Shown here piece after piece: positions 50,616 to 59,638 of a stretch of DNA of 64,000 bases. Within the stretch, counting starts at the first letter, position 1. Each line of letters opens with the position of its first letter. The stretch is from Chloroflexota bacterium. Its GTDB lineage: Bacteria; Chloroflexota; UBA11872. Under the pieces are notes generated by a model. That model was given only the letters and a program-made list of their open reading frames with translations. It was not told the DNA's origin and made no database searches. The DNA lies in NCBI GenBank assembly GCA_028873795.1, contig JAPPNP010000026.1, positions 134,304 through 198,303 of the forward strand, read 5' to 3'. A program made the position numbers and the translations under genes.

Positions 50616-51422
50616 TCACCCACGCACAAGGTCCGTTTCAACGAGGCGCCGCAGGATGCTCACCGCGTCGAGCAGCTCCGCCGTGTCGTCGATCCGCGCG
50701 ATCTGAATGACGACCCCGGCGACGCCGTCGCGATGGGCCACCGCCACACGGGCCTCGTAAATGTCGCCGCCGCTTGCCACGCGGGTGCGAGCGGCGCCCG
50801 AGGCGGTGCCGATTCCCGGTGACGGCAGCAGCTCGAGCTCGGTCACGTCCGCCGCCCGCGCTGCCGCCTGGAGACCTTCCACGAGGCCGCGCGCCAGGCT
50901 TTCGAGAAAGGTATCCGGTCGCTCGATGATGCCCGTGATCACTTGCAGGTCCACGGTCTCGACGGCGCGCCCCGCCAGCACCAGCGCGAGGAGGAACGGT
51001 TCGCCGCGCCGCACCACCAAGGGGTCGAGAAATTGATCGCCCAGTCCCACCGCATCGGCCGTGATGTCGCCGGCGCCGGGCTGGAACACCGTCAACGCGG
51101 GGTCGTCCGGCAAGTCCGCCGGGCCGGGCAGCAGCGCCAGGAGCTCCGCGTCGGTGGGAGGCACCGGACCCGTCGGCGTCGGCGGGATCGTCGGCGACGT
51201 TGTCGGAGCCGGTGACGGCTCGACCGTCGGCGAAGCAGCCGGAGTCACCGGCTGCACCGGAGCCGGCGCCGGAAACGGCGTCACCGTCACGGAAGGCGCG
51301 GGCGTCGGCGTCGCGGTGGCGAATGGGATCGGGGTCCATGTGGGGGTGGGGCCGGGCGTAGCCGTCGCTGGTGGGCGAGCCGTGGTGACTGGAGAACCCG
51401 GCAGGTCACAGCCGCCGAGCAT
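50616..51422 (-). CDS. Pro/Thr-rich lipoprotein, function unknown (start upstream of first ATG)
   Basis: 268 residues from ATG 51422. The sequence begins MLGGC, and the in-frame codons upstream translate as SGAALLLVAA, so the true start lies earlier and the protein is a lipoprotein with lipobox AMLGGC. Between the upstream stop and this ATG there is no ATG, GTG or TTG in frame. A Pro/Thr-rich spacer (PTPTWTPIP etc.) runs to about residue 90, followed by a 170-residue alpha/beta domain that I do not recognise (DPALTVFQPGAGDITADAVG, RTRVASGGDIYEARVAVAHRDG). Surface anchored; no function assigned. Confidence 0.65.
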   Translation of the reverse strand: MLGGCDLPGSPVTTARPPATATPGPTPTWTPIPFATATPTPAPSVTVTPFPAPAPVQPVTPAASPTVEPSPAPTTSPTIPPTPTGPVPPTDAELLALLPGPADLPDDPALTVFQPGAGDITADAVGLGDQFLDPLVVRRGEPFLLALVLAGRAVETVDLQVITGIIERPDTFLESLARGLVEGLQAAARAADVTELELLPSPGIGTASGAARTRVASGGDIYEARVAVAHRDGVAGVVIQIARIDDTAELLDAVSILRRLVETDLVRG

Positions 51423-51557
51423 GGCGGCAACGAGCAGCAGGGCGGCCCCCGACCTGATCGCCGCCCGCGCGGCGGTGGCGTTGACGTGGTGCGACGTGAC
51501 TGGCGGCCCTCACAAGGCAGGCCCGCGATTCTAGTGGGGCTGCGGGCGACCCGGCGT

Positions 51558-52571
51558 TCAGCGGGTGGGCGTCACGCGCCGTCCGTCCCGGATGACGACT
51601 CGGCCGTCGACGTGGATGGTCGGACTGGCAATGACTCCATCGAGATGAAACGGCACGTCGACGGTGCCGCCAATGTGGAGGCTCGCGCCCAACGCCACGT
51701 GCGCCGTGCCCGCCACTTTCTCGCTCTCCAAGACGTTGCCGCTCAGCCGGGCCGTCGGGTTCGTGCCGATGCCGAGCTCCGCGACATTGCGCGCCCCGTC
51801 GCCCAAGTCCGCAAACACCGTCTCGAGTTGCTCCGCGCCGGGCCCATCCACGGCTACGGCCAGGCCGTCCTGCACGCGTATCCGCATGGGTGGATTCGGC
51901 GGGGATTCCGGAAACATTGACTCCGCGTCGATCACCACGGTGCCGGACGCGGTCCCCTCCACCGGAGCAATGAATGCCTCGCCCGCCGGGAGGTTTCCCA
52001 TGTCGCCCGGCGACGTGAAGTGCCCGGTGTCGGCCATCGCGTCCCGATCCTGCGCGCTAAACGTCAGATCACAGCCGCCCGGCGAGGTCAGCGTGACCTC
52101 GGCAGCGGCGCTCAGAACGTCGGCCAGCTCAATGGAGGCTCGGGCTACGGCCGAGTAGTCCGCCGCCAGCGTGCGCATGGCCATCTCGTAGGTGATCGAC
52201 GGCATGCTGGCGACCCGCGCGCCGGCGTCGGTCGCCGCCGTGCGCGCCCGGGTGTGGGTCAGCGACATCGAGGTCGGCAGTACGCACACTGTCGCCTGGC
52301 GCATGGCCTCGGCGACGTCCGGCGGCGGCTCGCTGCCGTGGCGTTCGGCCACCGGCATCACCAGCAGCGTCACGTCGCGTGCGTGCCGCAGCGCGCCGGC
52401 GTAGAACAGCTCACCGATGGGCCGTCGGGGAGGGTCGGTGACCACCACCACGCGATCATCGGCGCCTACCGCCAGGCACTGGCGCATCACGTTGTCGACC
52501 ATGGCCGACTCGTCGTCGGTCAGCGCGCGCGGCGGCTGCGAGTCCGGCCGCACAGATATCACGTCGCCCAT
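51558..52571 (-). CDS. M29-family aminopeptidase-like protein
   Basis: 337 residues from ATG 52571. The C-terminal half shows family landmarks: GDMGNLPAGEAFIAPVEGTASG, NVAELGIGTNPTARLSGNVLE, EKVAGTAHVALG and VDVPFHLDGV, which carry the metal-binding Glu and His/Asp residues of the M29 (AmpS/leucyl aminopeptidase) family. Cytosolic; no signal peptide. It would release N-terminal amino acids with a pair of divalent metals. Shorter than the roughly 410-residue typical members, missing mainly in the N-terminal domain. Confidence 0.8.
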   Translation of the reverse strand: MGDVISVRPDSQPPRALTDDESAMVDNVMRQCLAVGADDRVVVVTDPPRRPIGELFYAGALRHARDVTLLVMPVAERHGSEPPPDVAEAMRQATVCVLPTSMSLTHTRARTAATDAGARVASMPSITYEMAMRTLAADYSAVARASIELADVLSAAAEVTLTSPGGCDLTFSAQDRDAMADTGHFTSPGDMGNLPAGEAFIAPVEGTASGTVVIDAESMFPESPPNPPMRIRVQDGLAVAVDGPGAEQLETVFADLGDGARNVAELGIGTNPTARLSGNVLESEKVAGTAHVALGASLHIGGTVDVPFHLDGVIASPTIHVDGRVVIRDGRRVTPTR

Positions 52572-52655
52572 GCGGAGTCTCCGAAGCGGCGATCCGGGGA
52601 ATGATATCCGCGGCGTGATCGCCGGCGCCTGGCTGGAGTTTCTCCGACCCGATGC

Positions 52656-54167
52656 CTAGCCGCGCGCGAGAAACTGCGCGGCTGACCGAACCACTGCGGC
52701 GTCGTGTCCGATGACCACCAGTACCGAATCCGCCAGAAGCCGAGCGTGCGCCGTGCGGCGGTCTCCCCGCCAGATCGCCGTCGTGGCATCCACTTCCGAC
52801 GCACCCGCTCCCAGACCTCCGCCGACAAGGTGGTCGACGATCGACGTCCAGAACTCGCCGAGGTCCCGTTCGGTATCCCAGCGAAACTTCATGGTCAGCA
52901 ACCCTTGGCCATCCTCGTGCTGATACAGCGCATAGGCATCGCCACCCCATCCCGCCGCCGCTTCCGTCGCCGCCGAGGCGAACTGTGTTCCACCAAGCCA
53001 CACGCCCACCATGAACTCACCGAATACATCGCGCCGCACCTCGCTCCAGCCCGGCGGCAGGATGTCGGCGAGCGGCGGCAGATCAACCTCCAGCGGCGCT
53101 TCCTTCGCGGCGTACTTCTCCGGATGCAGCACCTGCTCGGTCGACGCGGGCAATTGGGCATAGGCGGCGTCCACCGCACGCCAACCGCCGTCCAGAAGGG
53201 CCGCCACGAACGTGGGCCCGGCCACGTAGGGAAAGAGCAGCACGGCCTGCAACGCCGGCGGTGTCCGGGAGATCACATCGTCGGGCGGCGGCGCGGACGA
53301 TCCCGGCCCAGCGAAATCCTCCCGCCGCAATTCCCGCATGGCGTACTGCAACCCGGCCACCGTCGCGTCGCCTTCGATAAGCGCCACGAGCGCGGCCAGC
53401 GCATCTTGATTGCCCTCGACGCTCTCCTCCAGCGCATCCAGATCGAACGCCCGGTCCTGCAGCGCATGCACGTATTCGTGCGCGAGCGTCACGATGATCA
53501 TCGGGGCCGCCGCATCGTGGTCGCCGATGACGACGATCTCCTCCGTCTCCGAGTCGTAGAAGCCCGCCACTTGCTCGGTATAGAGCGCCAATTGCAGGTC
53601 GTAGAGGTTCTGCTCCGGCCGAATCAGACCCAGCAGCTCCCACTCCAGTTGATCGGCCGCGGCCTCATCCGCCGGGTACTCCTCCTCGAACGCGGCGATG
53701 AGCCAGACCGCAAATTCCTGCTGCGTCATCAGCGACGCCGGAACATCCCACGGCTCGAGGCCGCGCCAGGCCGCAAGCCCCGGGCCCATGTCCGCCAGCA
53801 GCGCCGCGAGCTCCGGCGCCACCGGGGAGGCCGGCGGTGGCGTCGCGGTCGGGGTCGGCGTCGGTGCGAGCACGCCGGGCGTGGGTGTTGGGATGGGCGT
53901 TGGCGGCGGCGTCGGCGTGGCGGTTGGCGGTGCAGCCACGACCGTGGGTGAGACCTCCGCGCGAACGCTGGTCGGGACTGCCGTCGCCGCCGCCGTTTGG
54001 GACGGGGTCGGAGCCGTCGGCGGCGTTCCAACAACCGTCGCAACCACCGCGGGCGCATCGACCGCCGGTCTCGCGTCGTCTGACGCGTCGCATGCCCATG
54101 TCAGCGTCAGCGCGAGCACGAGGGCCGCCGTCCACGCGAGGCGTCGACGCGGTGGCCGCAATGTCAC
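52656..54167 (-). CDS. Lipoprotein with HExxH putative metallopeptidase domain
   Basis: 503 residues from GTG 54167, chosen because the signal peptide (RRRLAWTAALVLALTLTWAC, Cys26) then begins normally; a longer frame exists upstream. A Pro/Thr spacer to about 115 precedes the folded domain. Zinc motif H230-E-Y-V-H234 in TLAHEYVHALQD, with the likely third ligand E265 in LIEGDATVAG, as in gluzincin-like families. The remaining C-terminal part includes SEVRRDVFGEFMVGVWLGG. Likely extracellular peptidase attached to the membrane; substrate unknown. Confidence 0.75.
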   Translation of the reverse strand: MTLRPPRRRLAWTAALVLALTLTWACDASDDARPAVDAPAVVATVVGTPPTAPTPSQTAAATAVPTSVRAEVSPTVVAAPPTATPTPPPTPIPTPTPGVLAPTPTPTATPPPASPVAPELAALLADMGPGLAAWRGLEPWDVPASLMTQQEFAVWLIAAFEEEYPADEAAADQLEWELLGLIRPEQNLYDLQLALYTEQVAGFYDSETEEIVVIGDHDAAAPMIIVTLAHEYVHALQDRAFDLDALEESVEGNQDALAALVALIEGDATVAGLQYAMRELRREDFAGPGSSAPPPDDVISRTPPALQAVLLFPYVAGPTFVAALLDGGWRAVDAAYAQLPASTEQVLHPEKYAAKEAPLEVDLPPLADILPPGWSEVRRDVFGEFMVGVWLGGTQFASAATEAAAGWGGDAYALYQHEDGQGLLTMKFRWDTERDLGEFWTSIVDHLVGGGLGAGASEVDATTAIWRGDRRTAHARLLADSVLVVIGHDAAVVRSAAQFLARG

Positions 54168-54333
54168 CAATGGATTGCGCGAATCATTCGAGTACGCGCG
54201 GGGCTCAGCGTGACCCAAGCGTCCTATCGTTGCCCGCCTGCGGGAGAGTGGATACAAGCCACGCGATGGCAAGTCTCTAGACGCAACGTCAGCGAGGGTA
54301 TCCTCCCGGCTCGCGGCGCGCTGTGCCGGCTCC

Positions 54334-54339
54334 TACACT
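54334..54339 (+). promoter_or_regulatory. Candidate -10 box TACACT
   Basis: Same hexamer as in front of rpmH, 39 bp before the amidase ATG. Confidence 0.4.
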
Positions 54340-54377
54340 CGCCCCGCTCGGCCGACTGACCTTGCGGAGCCGCCGCC

Positions 54378-55793
54378 ATGTCACCCGACGATCTGGCCTA
54401 CGCGCGCGCGGTTGATATCGCGCGCTGGATCCGCGGCGGCGAGCTGACCGCGCGCGCGGCGGTGACGGCCAGCCTTGACCGGATCGAAGCCGAGGACGCG
54501 CGCCTGCACGCCTTCGTGGACCTTGCCCCGGAGCGAGCGCTGGCCGCGGCCGCCGAGGCCGACGCCGCCGTGAGCCGAGGTGACTCGCTCGGGCCGCTGC
54601 ACGGCGTGCCAGTCGCCATCAAAGTGCAGGTGCAGGTGCGGGGGATGGCGTTCCACCGCGGCTCGCGACTCTTCGCGGACGACGTGGGTGAACGCGACGC
54701 CCCAGCCGTCGAGCGGCTCAAGCGCGCCGGCGCCATCATCGTCGGCATGACCGCCATGCCCGAGTTCGGGCACCTGGCCTTCGCCCACAACCCCATGGGC
54801 CCAACCACACGCAATCCCTGGAGTCACGCCCATACCTGCGGCGGGTCGAGCAGCGGTTCCGCCGTTGCGCTGGCCGCCGGCTACGTGCCGCTGGTGCTCG
54901 GCTCCGACGGCGGCGGGTCCATTCGCATCCCGGCGAGCTGCTGCGGCGTGTTCGGTATCAAGCCCTCCCTCGGCCGCGTGCCCTATGTGCCCATAGTCGG
55001 CGGCCGCGACGCCGTATCCCACCTGGGCCCCATGGCGCGCTCGGCGGCGGATATGGCACTTGGGTTGGCGGTCATTGCCGGACCGCACGATGCCGACTTG
55101 ATCACGCTGCCACCCGACGAGGCCGACTATCGCGAGGCGGCGGTTGCCGGCGTCGACGGCGCCCGCGTGGCCTGGGCGCCGCAACTTGGCGCCGATGTGG
55201 TCGACGCCGAAGTGGTGGACATCTGCACGGCCGCGCTCGACGCCTTCCGCGCGGCCGGCTGCGAGATTGCCTCGGTCGAGCCGATGCTCAGCGACGCGAC
55301 GCGCGAGTGGGCCACGCTGTTCACCACCCTCCTCGCCGCCCAGGTGGGACACCGGATGGACGAGGTGCGGGCCGTCAGCGAGGCCAGCCTGCTCGCAGCC
55401 GCCGAAGCCGGGCTTGCGGTCTCCGGCATGGAGATGATGGCGGCGGGTTCGGCGCGGCGCCGGCTATGGGACGAGATGGCCGACCTCTTTGCGCGGCACG
55501 ACGTGGTGGTCACGCCCACCCTCCTGATGCCGCCGCTGCCGATTGACGAGCCCGGCGGCAGACCCGCCGATCCCAACGTGTGGGCCCAGCGCTGGTTCCG
55601 CCACGTCTACCCCTTCAACATGACCGGCCAGCCGGCGGCAACCGTTCCCGCCGGGATCACGCGCGACGGCCTCCCGGTTGGGCTGCAGATCGTCGGCGCC
55701 CGCCATGCCGACGCCGACGTACTGCGCTTCGCGGCGGCATTCGACGCCCACTGGCCCCAGGCCCGCCTCGAGCCGCCGGACCCTGAGTCCTAG
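54378..55793 (+). CDS. Amidase signature family enzyme
   Basis: 471 residues. Ser-cisSer-Lys triad is visible: K82 in VPVAIKVQV, the serine-rich CGGSSSGSA loop at 154-161 and the nucleophile S181 in SDGGGSIRIPAS. It hydrolyses an amide; GatA-type glutamyl-tRNA amidotransferase subunits share this fold, but no gatB or gatC is adjacent and the C-terminal half lacks the GatA pattern. A stand-alone amidase is therefore preferred. Substrate unknown. Confidence 0.9.
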   Translation: MSPDDLAYARAVDIARWIRGGELTARAAVTASLDRIEAEDARLHAFVDLAPERALAAAAEADAAVSRGDSLGPLHGVPVAIKVQVQVRGMAFHRGSRLFADDVGERDAPAVERLKRAGAIIVGMTAMPEFGHLAFAHNPMGPTTRNPWSHAHTCGGSSSGSAVALAAGYVPLVLGSDGGGSIRIPASCCGVFGIKPSLGRVPYVPIVGGRDAVSHLGPMARSAADMALGLAVIAGPHDADLITLPPDEADYREAAVAGVDGARVAWAPQLGADVVDAEVVDICTAALDAFRAAGCEIASVEPMLSDATREWATLFTTLLAAQVGHRMDEVRAVSEASLLAAAEAGLAVSGMEMMAAGSARRRLWDEMADLFARHDVVVTPTLLMPPLPIDEPGGRPADPNVWAQRWFRHVYPFNMTGQPAATVPAGITRDGLPVGLQIVGARHADADVLRFAAAFDAHWPQARLEPPDPES

Positions 55794-55939
55794 CGCGGCA
55801 TCGGCTACCATGGCTCGACAAACTCGTAGCCCGGCCGGCCCACGCGTGGAATTCCACGGGATTCCCGCCTCACCCAGAGCGCCGCATCTGCGGGCGGGTG
55901 GTGCGCTGCCTGGCGCCCCCGGCTGATGAAGGACAGGCG

Positions 55940-57061
55940 ATGACCAGTCGCTCCGGTGGTCTCGAAGGGGTCGTGGCCGGTACCTCGGCGATCAGTTCGA
56001 TCGATGGCTTGGCCGGCAAGCTCACCTATCGCGGGATCGATATATTCAAACTGGCGAGTGACGCCACGTTTGAAGAAGTGGCGCATCTGCTCTGGCACGA
56101 CGAGCTGCCGACGCAGAGCCAGCTCGACGGCCTGCTCAATGAGCTATCCGCGGCCTATACCCTGCCCCCGCCGGTCATCGACGCCTTGCGCCTCGTCCCC
56201 CAGTCCACGCCGCCGATGGACGCCCTGCGCAGCGGTGTCTCGATGCTGGGTGCGTTCGATCCCGACCTGGGCGACAACTCCCTCGAGGCCAACGCGCGCA
56301 AATCGGTGCGCCTGCTCGCGCAGGTGTCGGCCGTCGTGGCCACCTTCGCCCGGCTCGCGGCCGGCAACGAGCCCATCACCTCGGCGGAAGGCCCGGTCGC
56401 CGACGCGTTCCTGCAGATGTACACCGGGGAGCGCCCCGACGAGACCGCGGCCCGGGCCTTGGACGTGCTGCTCGTGTTGCAGGCCGACCATGAGCTCAAT
56501 GCCAGCACCTTCGCGGGCCGCGTGATCGCCGCCACGCTTTCCGACATGCACTCGGCCGTCACCGGCGCCATCGGCGCGCTCCGAGGCCCCCTGCACGGCG
56601 GCGCCAACCAGGGCGTGATGGAAATGCTGATCGAAATCGGCTCGCCCGACGCGGCCGAGGACTGGGTGCGCGAACGGCTGGCCCGCCGCGAGCTGATCAT
56701 GGGCTTTGGTCACCGCGTCTACAAGACCGCCGACCCCCGCGCCACGATACTTCGCGGCATGTCCCGGGAGCTCAGCCGCACCTCCGGCCACCCCGAGTGG
56801 TTCGAGATTTCCCAGGTGGTCGAGCGCGTGATGATGGATGAGAAGGGGATCGACTCCAACGTGGACTTCTTCTCCGCGACCGTCTACGCGGCGCTGGGAC
56901 TGCCGGTCAACCTGTTCACGCCGATTTTCGCCATGAGCCGCACCAGCGGCTGGACCGCCCACGTGCTGGAACAGCTTGGCGACAACCGGCTGATCCGACC
57001 CCGTGCCGAGTACATCGGCCACACGGATCGGGCGTACACCCCGATGGCGGAGCGCGGCTAG
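55940..57061 (+). CDS. gltA: Citrate synthase
   Basis: 373 residues from ATG 55940 (AAGGACAGG upstream). Active-site residues: His in LQADHELNASTFAGR, His in GPLHGGANQGVMEM, and Asp in IDSNVDFFSATVYAALG. The CoA/oxaloacetate loop GFGHRVYKTADPRA is intact. Size and motifs match the short bacterial/archaeal type rather than the larger hexameric NADH-sensitive form. It condenses acetyl-CoA with oxaloacetate; methylcitrate synthase is closely similar and cannot be fully excluded. Confidence 0.93.
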   Translation: MTSRSGGLEGVVAGTSAISSIDGLAGKLTYRGIDIFKLASDATFEEVAHLLWHDELPTQSQLDGLLNELSAAYTLPPPVIDALRLVPQSTPPMDALRSGVSMLGAFDPDLGDNSLEANARKSVRLLAQVSAVVATFARLAAGNEPITSAEGPVADAFLQMYTGERPDETAARALDVLLVLQADHELNASTFAGRVIAATLSDMHSAVTGAIGALRGPLHGGANQGVMEMLIEIGSPDAAEDWVRERLARRELIMGFGHRVYKTADPRATILRGMSRELSRTSGHPEWFEISQVVERVMMDEKGIDSNVDFFSATVYAALGLPVNLFTPIFAMSRTSGWTAHVLEQLGDNRLIRPRAEYIGHTDRAYTPMAERG

Positions 57062-57130
57062 CGCCGAGAGTCCGGCTCGCTTGTCCCCAACGACGTATTC
57101 CGGCGATGGATTTGGTGGCAATGGACGCAC

Positions 57131-57154
57131 GTAGGGGCGGTTCGCGAACCGCCC
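57131..57154. repeat. Palindromic intergenic repeat, family A (TTCGCGAA core)
   Basis: GTAGGGGCGGTTCGCGAACC followed by GCCC; the same core as 2258 and 20218. It lies between citrate synthase and rpmH. Confidence 0.8.
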
Positions 57155-57191
57155 GCGCGCCGCACCCTGAATCAGTCGGAATCGCCCGCGG

Positions 57192-57200
57192 TGCTACACT
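57192..57200 (+). promoter_or_regulatory. Extended -10 TGCTACACT, candidate promoter of the rpmH operon
   Basis: TGn plus TACACT, 42 bp before the rpmH ATG. No DnaA box cluster and no dnaA gene on the other side. Confidence 0.45.
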
Positions 57201-57242
57201 TCAGCCCTGCGGCATGTCTTGTCGCCGCGCTCTTCCCCTCCG

Positions 57243-57377
57243 ATGAAACGCACGTACCAGCCCAAGGTTCGCAAACGCAAGCGTGAGCACGGCTTTCGTG
57301 CCCGCATGTCCAGCCGATCCGGGCGCGCGATTCTTCGCCGCCGGCGGCGTAAGGGTCGCAAGCGGCTCACGGTCTAG
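57243..57377 (+). CDS. rpmH: 50S ribosomal protein L34
   Basis: 44 residues, [18 protein letters not shown]... ending in a run of basic residues ([13 protein letters not shown]). The opening KRTYQPxxxKRKR and GFRARM are the family signature. First gene of the conserved rpmH-rnpA-yidD-yidC-khpB block. The usual neighbour dnaA is missing; citrate synthase lies upstream instead. Confidence 0.97.
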   Translation: MKRTYQPKVRKRKREHGFRARMSSRSGRAILRRRRRKGRKRLTV

Positions 57378-57425
57378 GCCGCTGGCGCTCGGGATGGGCA
57401 GCGGCCGCCTCGGCGTGAACGCTCC

Positions 57426-57776
57426 ATGAGCAACCGCCATCGGCTGCGCCGTGCCGCCGACATCGCACGCGTGCGGCGGCGCGGCACGCGAGTCGCCTGC
57501 CCCTATTTCGTGCTCTTCGTCGCGCCGGGCTCGGCGGAGACGACGCGCCTGGCCGTCACGGCGCCGCGCCGCCTCGGCACTGCTGTCGTGCGCAACCGCA
57601 TGCGCCGGCGCCTGCGGGCGGCGTTCCAGCCGCACCTGACCACGCGGCGTCCAGTCGTCGACATGGTGGCCCAAGCCCGCGCGCCGGTGAGCGACGCCCC
57701 CTGGGACTGCCTCGGGCGCGCCGTCGCCCAGTCCCTGGCGCGGGCGCCCGCCGCACAATCGCCGAGCCTCGCGTGA
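57426..57776 (+). CDS. rnpA: Ribonuclease P protein component
   Basis: 116 residues. The RNR signature is present as RLGTAVVRNRMRRRLR, following a basic N-terminus (RHRLRRAADIARVRRRGTR). It binds the RNase P RNA and aids 5' processing of tRNA precursors. 48 bp after rpmH, and its stop overlaps the GTG of yidD. Confidence 0.93.
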   Translation: MSNRHRLRRAADIARVRRRGTRVACPYFVLFVAPGSAETTRLAVTAPRRLGTAVVRNRMRRRLRAAFQPHLTTRRPVVDMVAQARAPVSDAPWDCLGRAVAQSLARAPAAQSPSLA

Positions 57777-57982
57777 AACGCCTGGTGCTTGCGCTAATCC
57801 GCGGCTATCAGCGGTGGCTATCCGGGGGGCTCGGGGCCAACTGCATCTACGAGCCCACGTGTTCCGAGTTTGCTCACGTCGCCGTCGAGCGCTACGGCGT
57901 GGCTCGTGGGGCGTGGCTGGCGCTGCGCCGCATCGCCCGATGCCATCCCTTCGCCGCCGGCGGCTTCGACCCGGTGCCCTAA
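57773..57982 (+). CDS. yidD: Membrane protein insertion efficiency factor YidD
   Basis: 69 residues from GTG 57773 (GTGA overlap with rnpA). Family hallmark sequence ANCIYEPTCSEFAHVAVERYG with its paired cysteines, and RCHPFAAGGFDPVP at the C-terminus. It assists the insertase encoded next, 15 bp downstream. Confidence 0.95.
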   Translation: MKRLVLALIRGYQRWLSGGLGANCIYEPTCSEFAHVAVERYGVARGAWLALRRIARCHPFAAGGFDPVP

Positions 57983-57997
57983 CCGCGGGTCTGAATC

Positions 57998-59638
57998 ATG
58001 GAAGTCTTTTCCAGCATCGGCGAAACCTGGCAGACGTGGGCCGTCAACCCACTCAGCGAGGTTCTCAATCTCATCCGCGACGGGGTCGGCAGCTATGCCA
58101 TCGCGATCATCCTGTTCACGATCGGCATTCGCACCCTCATGGTCCCGCTCACCGTCAAGCAGATCCGCTCGCAGCGGCGCATGCAGGTCCTGCAGCCCGA
58201 GATGGCGGAGATCCGCCGCAAGTACCGAAACGACCGGCAGGCGCAGTCGCAAGCCACGATGAAGCTCTACAAGGAGCACGGCGTCAGCCCGCTCTCGGGC
58301 TGTCTGCCCATCTTCGTGCAGCTGCCGATCCTGCTGGCGCTCTACGGGGGCATTCTCACCTTGAGTGGCCAGGGGCTTCTCAACGAGCAATTCCTTTGGT
58401 TCAACCTGGCGCGCGAGGACTCCACGATCCCGATTCTTGGCGAATCCAGCCCCACGGCCCCCACCGACGTGCACCTGGCGACGACGTTTCCGATCACTCC
58501 GCTCGAATCGCAGCTGTCGGCGGAGTTCGCCGGCCAGAACGCCAACTTCCGCTTCACCATCGATACCGTCGACCCCGCCGATTCGGCGGCCGCGGTCGCC
58601 AGCGGGAGCGCGAGCGCGGCGTTCGTCGAGGAGCGGATGGATCTCGCCCAGTTTCCGCCGGGCACCTCGGAAGCGCGGCTCGTGCAGGCGGCGGCTTTCG
58701 TGGTGGAGCGCGATCGACCGGTCACGAGGCTCACCGAGGCCGAAGCGGCGCGGATTCTGCGCGGCGAGATCACCGATTGGTCGCAACTCGGCTTGCCTCC
58801 CGGCCCCATCAATGTCTTTGGCCTGGGGAACGACATCGGCACGCGCGACTTGCTCTCAACGCTGCTCCTCGACGGCGAGCCGATTCCGCCGCGGACCATT
58901 CAGCTGCGGGCGACGGTCGAAGACTACGTCGCGGAACTCATTGCCGATCCGGGATCGCTCGGCATCTCCGGGCCGGTCGTCCACGACAACATTCGTATGG
59001 TCAACATCGAGGCCGAAGGCAAGGAGCGCGCCTTCTCAGCGAATGTGGCGGCGCTGCGCGATGAGAACTATTCCCTGGCCCGTGAGGCCTACGTCTATTG
59101 GGCGCCGGGCGAAACCGACGGCGAGAAGTTCGTGCAGAAGTGGTGGGACAGCCGCGAGGGTCAGACCGCCGCCGGCAACGCCGGCTTCACGCGGATTCCC
59201 ATCCAGCAAGACGTGTTTGGCCAGGGCGGCTTCTATATCTCGCTGCTGGCGCTGCTCGCCGGAGCCTTCCAGTTCGTGCAGGCCCGGATGATGGCCTCGA
59301 AGACCGCCGAGGGACAGCAGGCGACGGTGAATCGGGTCATGCAGTTCATGCCGATCATCGTGGTCATCTTCGCCTGGTCGTTCCAGGCCGGCCTGGTGCT
59401 GTATTGGGTGATTTCCAGCATCATTGCCATCGTGCAGCAATACTTCACCACCGGAACCGGCGCGCTGATTCCCGCGCACTGGCCCATCGCGCGCGATATG
59501 ACGGCTCGCCCGGCCGCCTCGACCCCGGACAAGACCTTGGAAGACAAAGCAACCAGCGAAGCGGCGAGCCAAAGCCCGGGCGAGGGCGTGGCGACGACAC
59601 CGCGGCGGCGACGACGTCGAAGGAGGCGCAGTGGCTGA
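57998..59638 (+). CDS. yidC: YidC/Oxa1 membrane insertase with inserted PstS-like solute-binding domain
   Basis: 546 residues; a plain Oxa1-type YidC of this kind is about 250-300. Residues 30-140 are the usual first part: helix GSYAIAIILFTIGIRTLMVP with the conserved groove Arg45, the cytoplasmic hairpin to 100, and helix LPIFVQLPILLALYG. Residues 410-485 complete it (ISLLALLAGAFQF, FMPIIVVIFAW, LVLYWVISSIIAIVQQ). Between them, residues about 150-405 match a periplasmic phosphate-type binding protein: LTEAEAARILRGEITDW, NDIGTRDLLSTLLL, AYVYWAPGE and WWDSREGQTAAGNAGFTRI. By topology the insert faces outside. The frame is continuous. The C-terminus is an Arg-rich tail. Known role: inserting membrane proteins with or without SecYEG. 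Confidence 0.93.
   Translation: MEVFSSIGETWQTWAVNPLSEVLNLIRDGVGSYAIAIILFTIGIRTLMVPLTVKQIRSQRRMQVLQPEMAEIRRKYRNDRQAQSQATMKLYKEHGVSPLSGCLPIFVQLPILLALYGGILTLSGQGLLNEQFLWFNLAREDSTIPILGESSPTAPTDVHLATTFPITPLESQLSAEFAGQNANFRFTIDTVDPADSAAAVASGSASAAFVEERMDLAQFPPGTSEARLVQAAAFVVERDRPVTRLTEAEAARILRGEITDWSQLGLPPGPINVFGLGNDIGTRDLLSTLLLDGEPIPPRTIQLRATVEDYVAELIADPGSLGISGPVVHDNIRMVNIEAEGKERAFSANVAALRDENYSLAREAYVYWAPGETDGEKFVQKWWDSREGQTAAGNAGFTRIPIQQDVFGQGGFYISLLALLAGAFQFVQARMMASKTAEGQQATVNRVMQFMPIIVVIFAWSFQAGLVLYWVISSIIAIVQQYFTTGTGALIPAHWPIARDMTARPAASTPDKTLEDKATSEAASQSPGEGVATTPRRRRRRRRRSG

Noticed and set aside
57062-57242. Chromosomal origin in front of rpmH
   Set aside because: rpmH-rnpA-yidC often adjoins dnaA and oriC, but here the upstream gene is citrate synthase, with no dnaA and no cluster of TTATCCACA-like boxes.
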